NCBI GenBank assembly: GCA_963836605.1
Contig: CAWIKB010000009.1
Span: forward strand, 248,001 to 312,000
Reading direction: 5' to 3'
Length of the DNA stretch: 64,000 nucleotides
Origin: Bog-473 sp963836605
Lineage (GTDB): Bacteria > Actinomycetota > Acidimicrobiia > Acidimicrobiales > RAAP-2
Shown: piece after piece, positions 1-8,638 of the stretch
Layout: each line of letters opens with the position of its first letter
Position numbering within the stretch: position 1 is the first letter of the stretch
Translations under genes and position numbers: made by a program
The notes under the pieces: generated by a model
The model's database searches: none
What the model was told of the DNA's origin: nothing
The model's input: only the letters and a program-made list of their open reading frames with translations

Positions 1-1066
1 GGTTCGCCAGGATCGGGACCACTGTCGAGGTGTCGCTCCTGTCGTGCCAGGAGCGGAGGGCCACGACCGCGTGGCCGCCGGGCGAATGGAGGGCACCGGT
101 AACGAAGTCGGGCTGACCGCCGAAGCCCGAATGGACGCCTCCGTCGATGAAGCTGGCATTGGCTTGGGCGAACAGGTCAATCTGCATGGCCGCGTTGAGG
201 GAGAGCATGGCCGGGTTCGCCGCGATGCGGGACGGGTCATTGATGATCTCGGTGCGGAGCATCTGCAGCCTGGGGTTGCCGTTGGCCCACTCGTAGAGCT
301 CGGGTGAACCGATCAGGAACGAGACGCAGATGGTGCGGTCGGCATCGAGCGAACCCGCGCGCTCGAGGGCGAGTATCCCATCACCCACCATTTCGGACCA
401 GACACCGAGGTGCCGACGAGCGGCAATCGTCCCGGCCGCCACGGTGGGGATCTGGCCGATGCCGAGCTGTAACGTCGCTCCGTCCCCCGCGAAGCGGGCC
501 ACCCTCTCGCCGATCTGCAGCGCCGCTTCGTCGGGCACCTGGGCCGCAGGGGAGACCAGGGGCTCGTCCACCTCGATCGCCGCGTCGATCCAGTCGGTGG
601 GAAGCTCGCCGTGACCGAAGGTGTAGGGCATGTGCGGGTTGAGCTGGGCCACGACCAGGCCCCCCCGGGCCAGGGTGTGCTCGACGGCGGCCGGGAGGAC
701 GTTGACCTCGATCCCGAGTGACACCTTTCCACGGCGCGGCATCGATGTGTGAAGGAGGACGGCATCCACTGGCCGAGCCGAGTCGAACAGGCGAGGGACC
801 AGCGAGAGGCGCATGGGGAGATAGTCGAGCATCGGGTCGTGTCGCATGCCCGGTCCGACGAACGGGGTTTCGCATATGAAGCCGGCGTGCTGGGGCCAGT
901 CACACTGGGCGTTGAGTGCGAAGACCCGGCAGCGCTCCAGGGCATCACCGAGTGCTCGGAGGAGGATGGTGGGTGTGGCGAAATTGCCCGACACCACGAT
1001 GCGTGGTTCTCGACCAGGGAGTTCGGCGAGCCGCTCTTTGAGCTGGTCGAAGGAGAGAATCCGCAC
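1..1066 (-). CDS. Acetyl-CoA hydrolase/CoA-transferase family protein (3' end outside window)
   Basis: The minus-strand reading frame opens with GTG directly after the stop codon of the upstream flavoprotein gene (TGA-GTG, no gap), with GGAGGAGA just before it, and runs off the window edge after about 355 codons. The protein begins VRILSFDQLKERLAE and carries family features: LGIGQIP (the GxGxIP turn) and a WSEMVGDGI segment whose Glu (about residue 225) aligns with the glutamate that forms the glutamyl-CoA intermediate in 4-hydroxybutyrate/acetate CoA-transferases. Later GGVHSGFGGQPDF resembles the C-terminal domain of the family. Family members move CoA between acyl groups or hydrolyse acyl-CoA. 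As the last gene of a 2-oxoacid:ferredoxin oxidoreductase operon it could pass on the acyl-CoA formed there (inference). Substrate is not readable from sequence. Confidence 0.85.
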   Translation of the reverse strand, partial: MRILSFDQLKERLAELPGREPRIVVSGNFATPTILLRALGDALERCRVFALNAQCDWPQHAGFICETPFVGPGMRHDPMLDYLPMRLSLVPRLFDSARPVDAVLLHTSMPRRGKVSLGIEVNVLPAAVEHTLARGGLVVAQLNPHMPYTFGHGELPTDWIDAAIEVDEPLVSPAAQVPDEAALQIGERVARFAGDGATLQLGIGQIPTVAAGTIAARRHLGVWSEMVGDGILALERAGSLDADRTICVSFLIGSPELYEWANGNPRLQMLRTEIINDPSRIAANPAMLSLNAAMQIDLFAQANASFIDGGVHSGFGGQPDFVTGALHSPGGHAVVALRSWHDRSDTSTVVPILAN

Positions 1067-2692
1067 TCAGCTCTCCTCCGGCACAAGGTCGATGGCACCG
1101 CAGGGGCATTCCTGCACGCAAAGGCCACAACCCTTGCAGTACTCGTAATCGAATCGGTAGCCGTGACCATCCGCCACCTTCTGTACCGCGTTGTCCGGAC
1201 AGACGCCGAAACAGTTGTCGCACTGGAAGCAGTTCCCGCACGACAGGCAACGTCTGGCTTCGAACTCTGCTGTGGTCTCGTCCAGACCCCCGACTACCTC
1301 GTCGAAGGTCGAGGTACGACGCGCCGCATCGAGACGGGGGCGCACGGACTTCGGTGCCTCGGCGTAGTACCAGGTATTGAGCCGCTCCGCGGTAGCCAGT
1401 GGAGGAAGAGGTGGTCGTTCGACGGCGACGCCCCGCAGCCAGGCGTCGATGGCGCGCGCCGCTCGCTTGCCGTGTCCGATGGCGTCAGTGAGGGTGCGAC
1501 TCCCGGCCACCATGTCACCGCCGGCGAATACACCCGGATGATCAGTCATCATGTCCGCATCCACCTCGACGTTGCCGTCTCGAACTGCCACTTCGGGCAC
1601 GGTCCGAAGCAGGGACAGGTCCGCTTCTTGCCCCAGAGCGAGAACCAGCGCGTCGGCTTCGAGTTCCTCGAACTCACCGGTGGGGCGCGGGAAGCCGGTC
1701 TCGTCGAGGACCATCTTCTCGATGGTGAGCGTTCCACCAGAGACGCCGGTGATGGTGGACAGCCACTGCATGCGCACCCCTTCCTCGGTGGCGTCCTGGA
1801 CTTCCTCGACGTTGGCCTGCATCAGGTTCGCTGTGCGCCGGTACACCACCACCGCGTCCTCGGCCCCCAGGCGGCGTGCCGTCCGGGCGGCATCCATGGC
1901 GGTGTCGCCGCCCCCGTAGACGACAACGCGACGACCCAGCCCGGGCCCCCCCGGCCCAGCTGCCTCTTTGAGGAGGGACACGGCGTCGAGGACATGGGCC
2001 GAATCCCCGGCGGGGATGTCCGCGTTTCGCCCTCGCTGGGCACCGACGGCCAGGAAGGCGGCGTCGAACCCGCCCGTCTCCATCGCCGCCCCCAAGTCGT
2101 CCACGTTCCGCCCGCACTCGATCTCGACACCCATTCCTGAGATCCGGTCGATTTCCGCCTGCACGATGTCGCGAGGCAATCGATAGGCGGGGATCCCGTA
2201 GCGCATCATGCCGCCTGGGAGGGTCGCCGCATCACGGACCACGACGGCGTGGCCGAGGCGACGGAGGTGATAGGCGGCCGAGAGGCCGGCCGGTCCCGAA
2301 CCGACCACCAAGGCCCGACGTCCCGTGGCTGGCGCAGGTGGGTCGGGTTGCCAACCTTCGTCGATCGCCCGGTCCCCGAGGAAACGCTCAACCGCATTGA
2401 TCCCGACGGTCTCGTCCACGGAGGCCCGATTGCATGCAGTCTGGCAAGGGTGGAAGCACGCTCGCCCCATCACGGCCGGCAGCGGGTTGTCGACCATGAT
2501 CTGGCGCCAAGCCGCTTCGTACGAGCCGTCCTCGGCCAGGTACAGCCATCGCTGAATGTTCTCTCCGGCGGGGCAGGCGTTGTTGCACGGAGGCAGGCGG
2601 TCCACGTAGACCGGACGCTCGACCCTCCAGGAGCCCGTCTTGTTGGCCAGGCTCGAGCCGATGTCGAGGGTGATCGCGAACGGCTTGTCCAT
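1067..2692 (-). CDS. GltD-like NAD(P)H:ferredoxin oxidoreductase fused to 2x[4Fe-4S] ferredoxin
   Basis: 541 aa. The N-terminal region (about 30-110) has paired cysteines C36/C40 and C79/C83/C87 as in the Fe-S domain of GltD and dihydropyrimidine dehydrogenase. GSGPAGLSAA (131-140) is an FAD dinucleotide fold and VVYGGGDTAMDAA (about 258) an NAD(P) fold; AGGD near residue 390 is the second FAD motif. The C-terminal 65 residues contain CLSCGNCFQCDNC and CKGCGLCVQEC, two ferredoxin clusters like PorD. It likely takes electrons from the oxidoreductase encoded upstream and passes them to NAD(P)+, or the reverse. The start overlaps the porB stop by one base (TGATG), so translational coupling is likely. 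This replaces a free ferredoxin delta subunit. Cofactor preference (NADH or NADPH) is not decided here. Confidence 0.88.
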   Translation of the reverse strand: MDKPFAITLDIGSSLANKTGSWRVERPVYVDRLPPCNNACPAGENIQRWLYLAEDGSYEAAWRQIMVDNPLPAVMGRACFHPCQTACNRASVDETVGINAVERFLGDRAIDEGWQPDPPAPATGRRALVVGSGPAGLSAAYHLRRLGHAVVVRDAATLPGGMMRYGIPAYRLPRDIVQAEIDRISGMGVEIECGRNVDDLGAAMETGGFDAAFLAVGAQRGRNADIPAGDSAHVLDAVSLLKEAAGPGGPGLGRRVVVYGGGDTAMDAARTARRLGAEDAVVVYRRTANLMQANVEEVQDATEEGVRMQWLSTITGVSGGTLTIEKMVLDETGFPRPTGEFEELEADALVLALGQEADLSLLRTVPEVAVRDGNVEVDADMMTDHPGVFAGGDMVAGSRTLTDAIGHGKRAARAIDAWLRGVAVERPPLPPLATAERLNTWYYAEAPKSVRPRLDAARRTSTFDEVVGGLDETTAEFEARRCLSCGNCFQCDNCFGVCPDNAVQKVADGHGYRFDYEYCKGCGLCVQECPCGAIDLVPEES

Positions 2693-3705
2693 CAGGCCAC
2701 GTCCTCGGTGTCGTCCGCCAACCCGTAGCGTCGGATGTTCCGGTCGGCCAGAGCCTGGAGGGCGGCGATGGTGTCGGTACGCTGTGGCTCACCCTCGGCG
2801 TCGAAGAGGTGGGCAAAGCGGCTCTGGAGGCGGAGGTACTCGGTCACCGGTTCCCGCCGGCGGATCTTCGACACGTTCACCACTTCGCCCCCTTCCGCCT
2901 CGAACACGGGGAAGAGGCCGGTCTGAGTGGCCAGCCGGGCGACTCGGATGGTGTCGCACGGAGCCGAGCCCCACCCCAGGGGGCACGGGACGAGCACATG
3001 GAGGTAACGGGCACCGTGAAAGGTCATGGCGCGGATGACCTTGGCTTCGAGGTCGTGGAGATCGGCCACCGTGGCGGTGGCCACATAGGGGATCTCGTGG
3101 GCCATGGCCAGAGCAGGCATGTTCTTGCCCTGGCCGAACGAGTTGCCGGGCTCGGGCCCGACGGTCTCGGTGGTGGCGGTACGTGCCGCCGGCGGGGTGG
3201 CGCCCGAGCGCTGGACCCCGGTGTTCATGTAGGCCTGGTTGTCGTAGCAGATGAAGAGCACGTCGTCGCTGCGCTCGAACATCCCCGACAGGCAGCCGAA
3301 CCCGATGTCCACCGTGCCGCCGTCGCCGGCCTGGCCGACCACCCTCACGTGGTCCTGCCCCTTGACCCGGAGTGCCGCGGCCACGCCGGTCGCCACCGAC
3401 GGGGCGTTCCCGAAGAGCGAGTGCAACCACGCGATCTGCCACGACGTTTCGGGATAGGGGGTCGAGAACACCTCGAGGCATCCGGTGGCATTCACCGCGA
3501 CCATGCGCCCCTTGGTCGCGCGCAGAGCAGCATCGAGCGCGTAGCGGGCGCCGAGCGCTTCGCCGCAACCCTGGCAGGCCCGGTGCCCGCACGTGAGGGA
3601 GTTGGATCGTAGCGGGTCGGACTGCACGGTTCGATCACCTGGGTCAACGAGTCGATTGCCGACGGCGAAGCTGCCCACTTGGTAGAAACGCACGGGCCCG
3701 GTCAT
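2692..3705 (-). CDS. porB: 2-oxoacid (pyruvate-type):ferredoxin oxidoreductase, beta (TPP) subunit
   Basis: 337 aa, usual length for PorB. The thiamine diphosphate site is clear: GDGGTVDIGF (about 127-136) followed by YDNQAYMNTG (about 154-163) and QRSGATPP, all hallmarks of the pyruvate rather than the 2-oxoglutarate branch. Cysteines at about 44, 47 and 76 (ACQGC and TGCLE) plus one in VPCPLGW form the proximal [4Fe-4S] site. The enzyme oxidatively decarboxylates a 2-oxoacid to acyl-CoA and CO2 with reduced ferredoxin, or runs in reverse. The start overlaps the porA stop (ATGA), and the gene is third in a G-A-B-flavoprotein-CoA-transferase operon. Pyruvate as substrate is an inference from motif similarity. 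Confidence 0.9.
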   Translation of the reverse strand: MTGPVRFYQVGSFAVGNRLVDPGDRTVQSDPLRSNSLTCGHRACQGCGEALGARYALDAALRATKGRMVAVNATGCLEVFSTPYPETSWQIAWLHSLFGNAPSVATGVAAALRVKGQDHVRVVGQAGDGGTVDIGFGCLSGMFERSDDVLFICYDNQAYMNTGVQRSGATPPAARTATTETVGPEPGNSFGQGKNMPALAMAHEIPYVATATVADLHDLEAKVIRAMTFHGARYLHVLVPCPLGWGSAPCDTIRVARLATQTGLFPVFEAEGGEVVNVSKIRRREPVTEYLRLQSRFAHLFDAEGEPQRTDTIAALQALADRNIRRYGLADDTEDVA

Positions 3706-4955
3706 CCGATTCCTGACGCCACGGTACCGAGATCCTGCAGCATGTTCTCAGCGCTCGGTCCGGATCGACGGCGATTCGTCATGCGTTCCAGCTCGCGCTC
3801 GACCAGGGGGCGATTGAGGTCGAGGAAGGTCAATCGCTCCAGCTCCCCCCGATCGGCGGTTTCGAAGGCGACCCGCAGTGAGGACTTGGTGATCGGTCGG
3901 CCGCCCAGGCCGGCGACCACGGTCGCCACGGGCAGGGCCAGCCCGGTGAGCGAGAGCGCCACGTCCGTCGAGAGCACGCCACCGAAGCCGACGGTGAAGG
4001 CCTTCTCGATCACGACCACCCGATGGGCCGCGGCCAGCGCCGCACTTATGGCCTCACGCGGGAACGGTCGGAACGTCGTGACGCCAAGTGCTCCGATGCG
4101 CACGCCCTCGTCGCGCAGCGAGTCAACGACGTCCTTGACGGTTCCCAACACCGATCCGAGGGCGACCACCACGGTGTCGGCGTCTGCGCTGCGGTAGGGG
4201 TGGACCAGTCCCCCCGAGTCGCGCCCGAAGGCCTCGGCGAATTCCTCGGCCAGCTCATCAATCAGCCCCAGTGCCTGCAATTGGCGTGTGTGGGCCAGGT
4301 AGCGCACCTCCTCGAACGCCTCGGGGCCCACCATGGCTCCAATAGAGACCGGCTCGTCGGGGTCCAGCACCTGGCGCGGCTCGAACGGCGGCAGGTAGGT
4401 GTCGACCTGGCTCTGGGTCGGCACGTCGATTCGCTCGGTGGCATGGGTGAGAATGAAGCCGTCCATGCAGACCATGACCGGCAATGACAGCTCCTCGGCC
4501 AAGCGGAAGGCCTGGATGTGCAGGTCCGCCGCTTCTTGGTTGGTCTCGGCGAACAGCTGTACCCAGCCGGCGTCTCGTGCCGCCATGGCATCACTGTGAT
4601 CGTTCCAGATGTTGATCGGCGCGCCCACGGCGCGGTTGGCCAACGTCATGACGATGGGGAGTCCGAGGCCACCCGCGTTGTAGAGCGCCTCCATCATGAA
4701 GAGGAGGCCCTGGCTGGCTGTCGCCGTGTAGGCGCGGGCGCCAGCGGCGGAAGCTCCGATGGCCACCGACATGGCGGCAAATTCGGACTCGACGTTGATG
4801 AACTCGCACGGCGAGAGTTCCCGGGCTTTGACCATGGCCCCGATCGCCTCGATGATGTGCGTCTGCGGGGAAATCGGATAGGCGCACACGACCTCGGGGC
4901 GGCACAGCGCCACGGACCGGGCCACGGCCTGCGATCCCTCAATCTGCCGCAGCAC
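3702..4955 (-). CDS. porA: 2-oxoacid (pyruvate-type):ferredoxin oxidoreductase, alpha subunit
   Basis: About 417 aa from a GTG at 4955, chosen because GGAGGT lies five bases upstream and the family begins at about this point (VLRQIEGSQAVARSVAL); an open frame extends to 5087 but inside porG and with unlike sequence. Family landmarks are YPISPQTHI (substrate/TPP contact), FINVESEFAAMS and ATASQGLLFMMEALYNAGGLG (written in part as the conserved S-Q-G-L segment). C-terminal VTTFRPFP and KAFTVGFGG match PorA. It overlaps porG by 17 bases and porB by 4. It forms the core of the oxidoreductase with PorB. Confidence 0.9.
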   Translation of the reverse strand: MLRQIEGSQAVARSVALCRPEVVCAYPISPQTHIIEAIGAMVKARELSPCEFINVESEFAAMSVAIGASAAGARAYTATASQGLLFMMEALYNAGGLGLPIVMTLANRAVGAPINIWNDHSDAMAARDAGWVQLFAETNQEAADLHIQAFRLAEELSLPVMVCMDGFILTHATERIDVPTQSQVDTYLPPFEPRQVLDPDEPVSIGAMVGPEAFEEVRYLAHTRQLQALGLIDELAEEFAEAFGRDSGGLVHPYRSADADTVVVALGSVLGTVKDVVDSLRDEGVRIGALGVTTFRPFPREAISAALAAAHRVVVIEKAFTVGFGGVLSTDVALSLTGLALPVATVVAGLGGRPITKSSLRVAFETADRGELERLTFLDLNRPLVERELERMTNRRRSGPSAENMLQDLGTVASGIG

Positions 4956-5547
4956 CGAACACCTCCAATGTCCCGCCGCTGCCCATTTGGGTGACGTAGC
5001 GGTACACCTCGGCTGCTGCCGCCACGTTGCGTTCCGCCACCGACGGTTGGTCACTGAAGCGGTCCCGGATGGCCGCCCCGATCGCACCGATCGAGACCTC
5101 GGCCGTCATCGCCGCGAATCCACCGAGAAGGGCGGCGTTGGGCAACGGTCGCCCAGTGTGGCGTCGTGCGATCTCGGTCGCGGGCGCGGTCAGGAGGCGG
5201 TCACGCCGGAATTTCTGGCACAACCCACCGAGTCCGAGCTCGGCAAAGGTTCGCGAGCTGTTCACGAGGATGAACCCATCTGCCGACAGGCCCGAAAACA
5301 GGTCGACCTGAAGTACCAGGGTGGGATCGATGATCATCAGGAAATCGGGCGCAAGCACCGGCTCGCGGGTACGGATCTCGCGTTCGTCGAGGCGGCAGTA
5401 GGCGACGACGGGGGCTCCCGTGCGCTCGGAGCCGAAGCTGGGGAACGATTGCGCAAAGCGGTCTTCCTCGAAAGCCGCCAAGGCCAGGAGGTCGGCCGCG
5501 GTCACGACACCCTGACCACCTCGCCCATGGAAACGCACCTCGAACAT
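4939..5547 (-). CDS. porG: 2-oxoacid:ferredoxin oxidoreductase, gamma subunit
   Basis: 202 aa, the normal size of a free gamma subunit. It begins MFEVRFHGRGGQGVVTAA, the signature of the gamma domain, with SERTGAPV further on. First gene of the operon; about 150 bases with no recognisable gene separate it from the pseudogene upstream, so the promoter is expected there, though no convincing -35/-10 pair was found. Oxygen-sensitive enzymes of this type in an otherwise aerobic-looking gene set suggest either micro-oxic life or an oxygen-tolerant variant (inference). Confidence 0.9.
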   Translation of the reverse strand: MFEVRFHGRGGQGVVTAADLLALAAFEEDRFAQSFPSFGSERTGAPVVAYCRLDEREIRTREPVLAPDFLMIIDPTLVLQVDLFSGLSADGFILVNSSRTFAELGLGGLCQKFRRDRLLTAPATEIARRHTGRPLPNAALLGGFAAMTAEVSIGAIGAAIRDRFSDQPSVAERNVAAAAEVYRYVTQMGSGGTLEVFGAAAD

Positions 5548-5699
5548 GACCCCAAGACTGCTCGCCGACCTCGGGGTTCACTAGAGCCGAACGTCCCCAA
5601 GTCAGTCCAGCAAGTGAGTCCAGATCGTGCCCTTGGAACCGGAGTCGGACCGCCGAAGGGTAGGGACAACCGGTGAGCCGATCTCGGGCATCGGGACCC

Positions 5700-6361
5700 C
5701 TACCGCAATCCTCCTCGGGGTTCAGACAGCTTGAGCGTTCCCGGGATCCTCACCCGCCATCCGCGCACCACTTCGAGCATGTTGGTCATGATCTCGCCGA
5801 AGGCATCCGGATCGGCAATCATCCATGAGTGCGCACCCGGCACCGTGAACACTTCGGGTTCACCCAGGGCCTTGCACATTTCCTCGAAGGAGTCCCGGGT
5901 GATCAGCTGGTCACGGTGGCCCACAAGACGGCGACCGGGAGTTCACGCCGACGGAGTTGGTCGAGTTCTTCGGTCAAGTCGGCCCGGCGAACCAACCCGG
6001 CCGCCCTCCAGAACGCTCCCGGATCGCGCACTAGGCTGAGGAGCGCCTCCGCGACGATCAAGGGCAGCACCCGGCGCGTTTGGCGCACCGGGAGGAGATC
6101 GGCCGGGAAGTGGATGCCCCAGTCCCAGAGGGGCCGCTGGGCTCGCCGTATCCGGTCAGGCTGGTGGCGGGGCGGGGCAACGCGGCTGTGCCCCAAATCC
6201 CGGCAGCGCCGGAGTCAGTACATGGAGCCCGGCAGTGACCAGGCGCGAGAGGGCAGGTTTGTAGACCTTGTGATTCAGTCCCCAGCCGTGGAGGAAGAGT
6301 GGCCCCGCACCGGCCGCGCCGTAGTGGGCCGGACGGCCGTCGACGAGGGTGGTCCTTCCAT
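5700..6361 (-). pseudogene. Alpha/beta-hydrolase, degraded: shifted frames and loss of the nucleophile region
   Basis: Three minus-strand frames together give a hydrolase of the lipase/esterase type. From about 6357 one frame reads RTTLVDGRPAHYG then LFLHGWGLNHK (oxyanion HGW motif) and TPALPGFG, then stops at 6156. A second frame (to 5903) carries RPLWDWGIHFPADLL and the lid region up to LPVAVLWAT. A third (to 5700) carries GHRDQLITRDSF and VPGAHSWMIADPDAF (the catalytic Asp and His part). The segment with the GxSxG nucleophile, roughly 100 residues in relatives, is absent between the first two pieces, and the ATG at 6361 is not in frame with the first piece. Loss of function is therefore not explained by one sequencing error. 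Confidence 0.75.
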
Positions 6362-6400
6362 GTCAGCCAACCTGCATTGCGCGTCTACTGAACTGGGCGA

Positions 6401-7414
6401 TCATGTCCTCGTTGCGCCGCCGACCTTGGCCGTCAGGTCGGCGAGTCGGTTGGCGTAGCCCCACTCGTTGTCGTACCACCCGAGCACCTTGACCAGTCGG
6501 CCCTGGACCATGGTGAATCCCGAGTCGTAGATACAGGAGGCCGCGGAACCGATGACGTCGCTCGAAACGAGGTCGTCCTCGGAGTACTCGAGGCGTCCGA
6601 CCAGCGTCCCCTCCGAAGCTGCTCTGCGGTAGGCGGCGTGGATCTCTTCGACCGAAGGGGTGGCGCGGACCAATGCGACGAGGTCGGTCACCGAAGCGTC
6701 GGGCACCGGCACCCTCAGGGCCAGGCCATCGAGGTGCCCGTTGAGTGAGGGCAGCACCGTACCGGTGGCGCGGGCCGCGCCGGTCGTGGTCGGGATGATG
6801 TTCATGGCGGCCCCTCGTGCCCGGCGGGGGTCCGTGTGCAGGGAGTCCACCAGGCGCTGATCGCCGGTATAGGCGTGGACGGTGGTCATGAGACCGTCCT
6901 CGATCCCGAAGGTGTCCTCGAGGACCTTGGCCAGCACGGCCAGGCAGTTGGTGGTGCACGAGGCGTTGGATACGACGACATGGCGGGCCGGGTCGAAGTC
7001 GTCGTCATTGACTCCCATCACGAAGGTCCCGTCTGCGCCCTTGGAGGGGGCGGACACCACCACTCGGGGCGCACCGGCGTCGAGATGGCCCGCGGCCAGG
7101 TCGCGGGCCGTGAAACGCCCAGTGGCCTCCACCACTACGTCCACGCCCAGGTCGCTCCATGGGAGCAGCTTTACTTCGGGCTCGGCCAGGAGACGGATCC
7201 GAGCGTCCCCGACCATCAAGTCGGAGCCGTCGACCCTCACCTCGCCGGGGAAGCGTCCGTACACCGAGTCCCGGGCGAGCAGCTTGGCCAATTGGTCGGG
7301 GGCGGCCAGGTCGTTGACGGCCACCACCTTGAGCGGTGACGCCTCGGTTGCCGCGATGCGGACGAGTGCCCGTCCCATGCGGCCGAATCCGTTGATTCCT
7401 ATGCGAACGCTCAT
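6401..7414 (-). CDS. gap: Glyceraldehyde-3-phosphate dehydrogenase (type I)
   Basis: 337 aa from the ATG at 7414 (MSVRIGINGFGRMGRALVRI), the usual length. NASCTTNCLA holds the catalytic Cys at about residue 153, and MTTVHAYTGDQ carries the catalytic His. VAVNDLA at 31-37 places Asp35 where NAD+-preferring enzymes keep an acidic residue. NEWGYANRL is the usual C-terminal signature. It catalyses the phosphorylating oxidation of glyceraldehyde-3-phosphate in glycolysis. No pgk or tpi neighbour is visible, so this is a stand-alone copy; the frame could start 11 codons earlier at 7447 but the family start fits 7414. Confidence 0.95.
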   Translation of the reverse strand: MSVRIGINGFGRMGRALVRIAATEASPLKVVAVNDLAAPDQLAKLLARDSVYGRFPGEVRVDGSDLMVGDARIRLLAEPEVKLLPWSDLGVDVVVEATGRFTARDLAAGHLDAGAPRVVVSAPSKGADGTFVMGVNDDDFDPARHVVVSNASCTTNCLAVLAKVLEDTFGIEDGLMTTVHAYTGDQRLVDSLHTDPRRARGAAMNIIPTTTGAARATGTVLPSLNGHLDGLALRVPVPDASVTDLVALVRATPSVEEIHAAYRRAASEGTLVGRLEYSEDDLVSSDVIGSAASCIYDSGFTMVQGRLVKVLGWYDNEWGYANRLADLTAKVGGATRT

Positions 7415-7657
7415 GATCCCACTTTCATCCGTTCCGGCCCTCGTCACGCTCGAAGGGAAGGAGGCTCACCTTCAAGATGCACTACGGCGCAGCGGGGGAC
7501 TAGGGGCGAAGGTCACCTGGAGCGTTGGACCCACGTGCCTGATCGAGCACGCCGATCCCTACGCCGCCATCATCACCCTCGGGCCGGCGCGCCGACTGCC
7601 TGGGCATGCTGCGATACGAAGGCGCAGCGACGTTGGGAGGCAGGCTGGCCGCCCAGT

Positions 7658-8638
7658 TCAGGTGGGGTGTTCCAGCTCCCGGTAGTGCTGTCGCCAGATC
7701 AACCGGTAGACGCGGCTCCAGCGGGGAATGGATCGAAGTCCGGGTATGAACGGGAGGAAGACAAGGACGAGGGTGAGGAACATCATGATCACCCACACCT
7801 GTAGGTCTGCGTTTGATGAAGTATTCATCGGTGGCACCTGATACCACAGGGTGTAGAGCCAGAGCCAAGCTTGCCCGGGGTAGTTCCCCGTCTCGTTCAT
7901 CATTCCCCACTGGTCGCCTTGCAGGTGCTGCTGCCCGGCCAGACTGTCCAGGTAGCTCCCGTCGGCGATGAAGAGCAGGGGTTTGGTGTAGTTGGTGTCG
8001 TAGAATTGGCTCGAGCTGAGCAGCGCGCCGTCGAGCGCACCGCTCCGTGCCATTGCCGTGAGCGAGCTCACCATGGGGGCGACCGGCCCGTAGACCCCTC
8101 TGGGGACTCTCAGCGTCCCGTCCTCGAATTTTGCACTCGCCACCGCCTTCTCATAGGCGGCGGTCCACGTCGCCCGTCGTGACGGGGGCGCTGAGGTGTA
8201 CCGGGCCAGCGCCAGCTTGAGCGCGGGTCGGTCGGGCAGCGTCTCCAAGGGGCCGAGGACGAAATCCTGGGCCGTGTCGACCGGTATGTGCACCCCCAAC
8301 CATTTCTGCGGCGAGAAGGGTCCGATTGACTGGGAGCTGTCCGGAGTCGAATTGTAGGGCGGGCCGTACGTGGCGACACCACTCGTGCCGTCGAGCTCAG
8401 TCGCTGCCGTCTGCGCGAAGTCCACCGGGTTATTGAGGGACCAACTCCTGACCGTGACCGGGTTTTCGTCGGGAGATGAGAACACAATCGTCAAGCCGAC
8501 GATCAGGACGGCGACGACCACCAGTGCAACGAGCACCTCCTTCACCAGATCGTAAGGGACGTAGGGTCCGTGCCACTCTTCGACGTCGCGGTCGGGCCTG
8601 AATCGCCGTCGCCTTGGGTCTTTCGTCGCCGCGCTCAT
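7658..8638 (-). CDS. Two-helix partner of b-type cytochrome (subunit IV-like ends with large extra domain)
   Basis: 326 aa from the ATG at 8638, which overlaps the cytochrome b stop (ATGA). After a charged N-terminus with YVPYDLVKE there is one transmembrane helix (about 29-52), then some 220 mostly polar residues without helices, then a second helix (about 275-300) and a basic tail RSIPRWSRVYRLIWRQHYR. The ends resemble the cytochrome b C-terminal/subunit IV part of quinol:cytochrome complexes, but the middle is a large soluble insertion (ATYGPPYN, GMMNETGNYPGQAW) that I cannot assign. No CxxCH heme motif is present. Its position makes it an obligate partner of the cytochrome b encoded just upstream. 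Function is inferred from context only. Confidence 0.7.
   Translation of the reverse strand: MSAATKDPRRRRFRPDRDVEEWHGPYVPYDLVKEVLVALVVVAVLIVGLTIVFSSPDENPVTVRSWSLNNPVDFAQTAATELDGTSGVATYGPPYNSTPDSSQSIGPFSPQKWLGVHIPVDTAQDFVLGPLETLPDRPALKLALARYTSAPPSRRATWTAAYEKAVASAKFEDGTLRVPRGVYGPVAPMVSSLTAMARSGALDGALLSSSQFYDTNYTKPLLFIADGSYLDSLAGQQHLQGDQWGMMNETGNYPGQAWLWLYTLWYQVPPMNTSSNADLQVWVIMMFLTLVLVFLPFIPGLRSIPRWSRVYRLIWRQHYRELEHPT

Noticed and set aside
749..2140. Plus-strand frame of 463 codons opposite the flavoprotein gene
   Set aside because: It mirrors the third-base GC bias of the real minus-strand gene and has no family motif.
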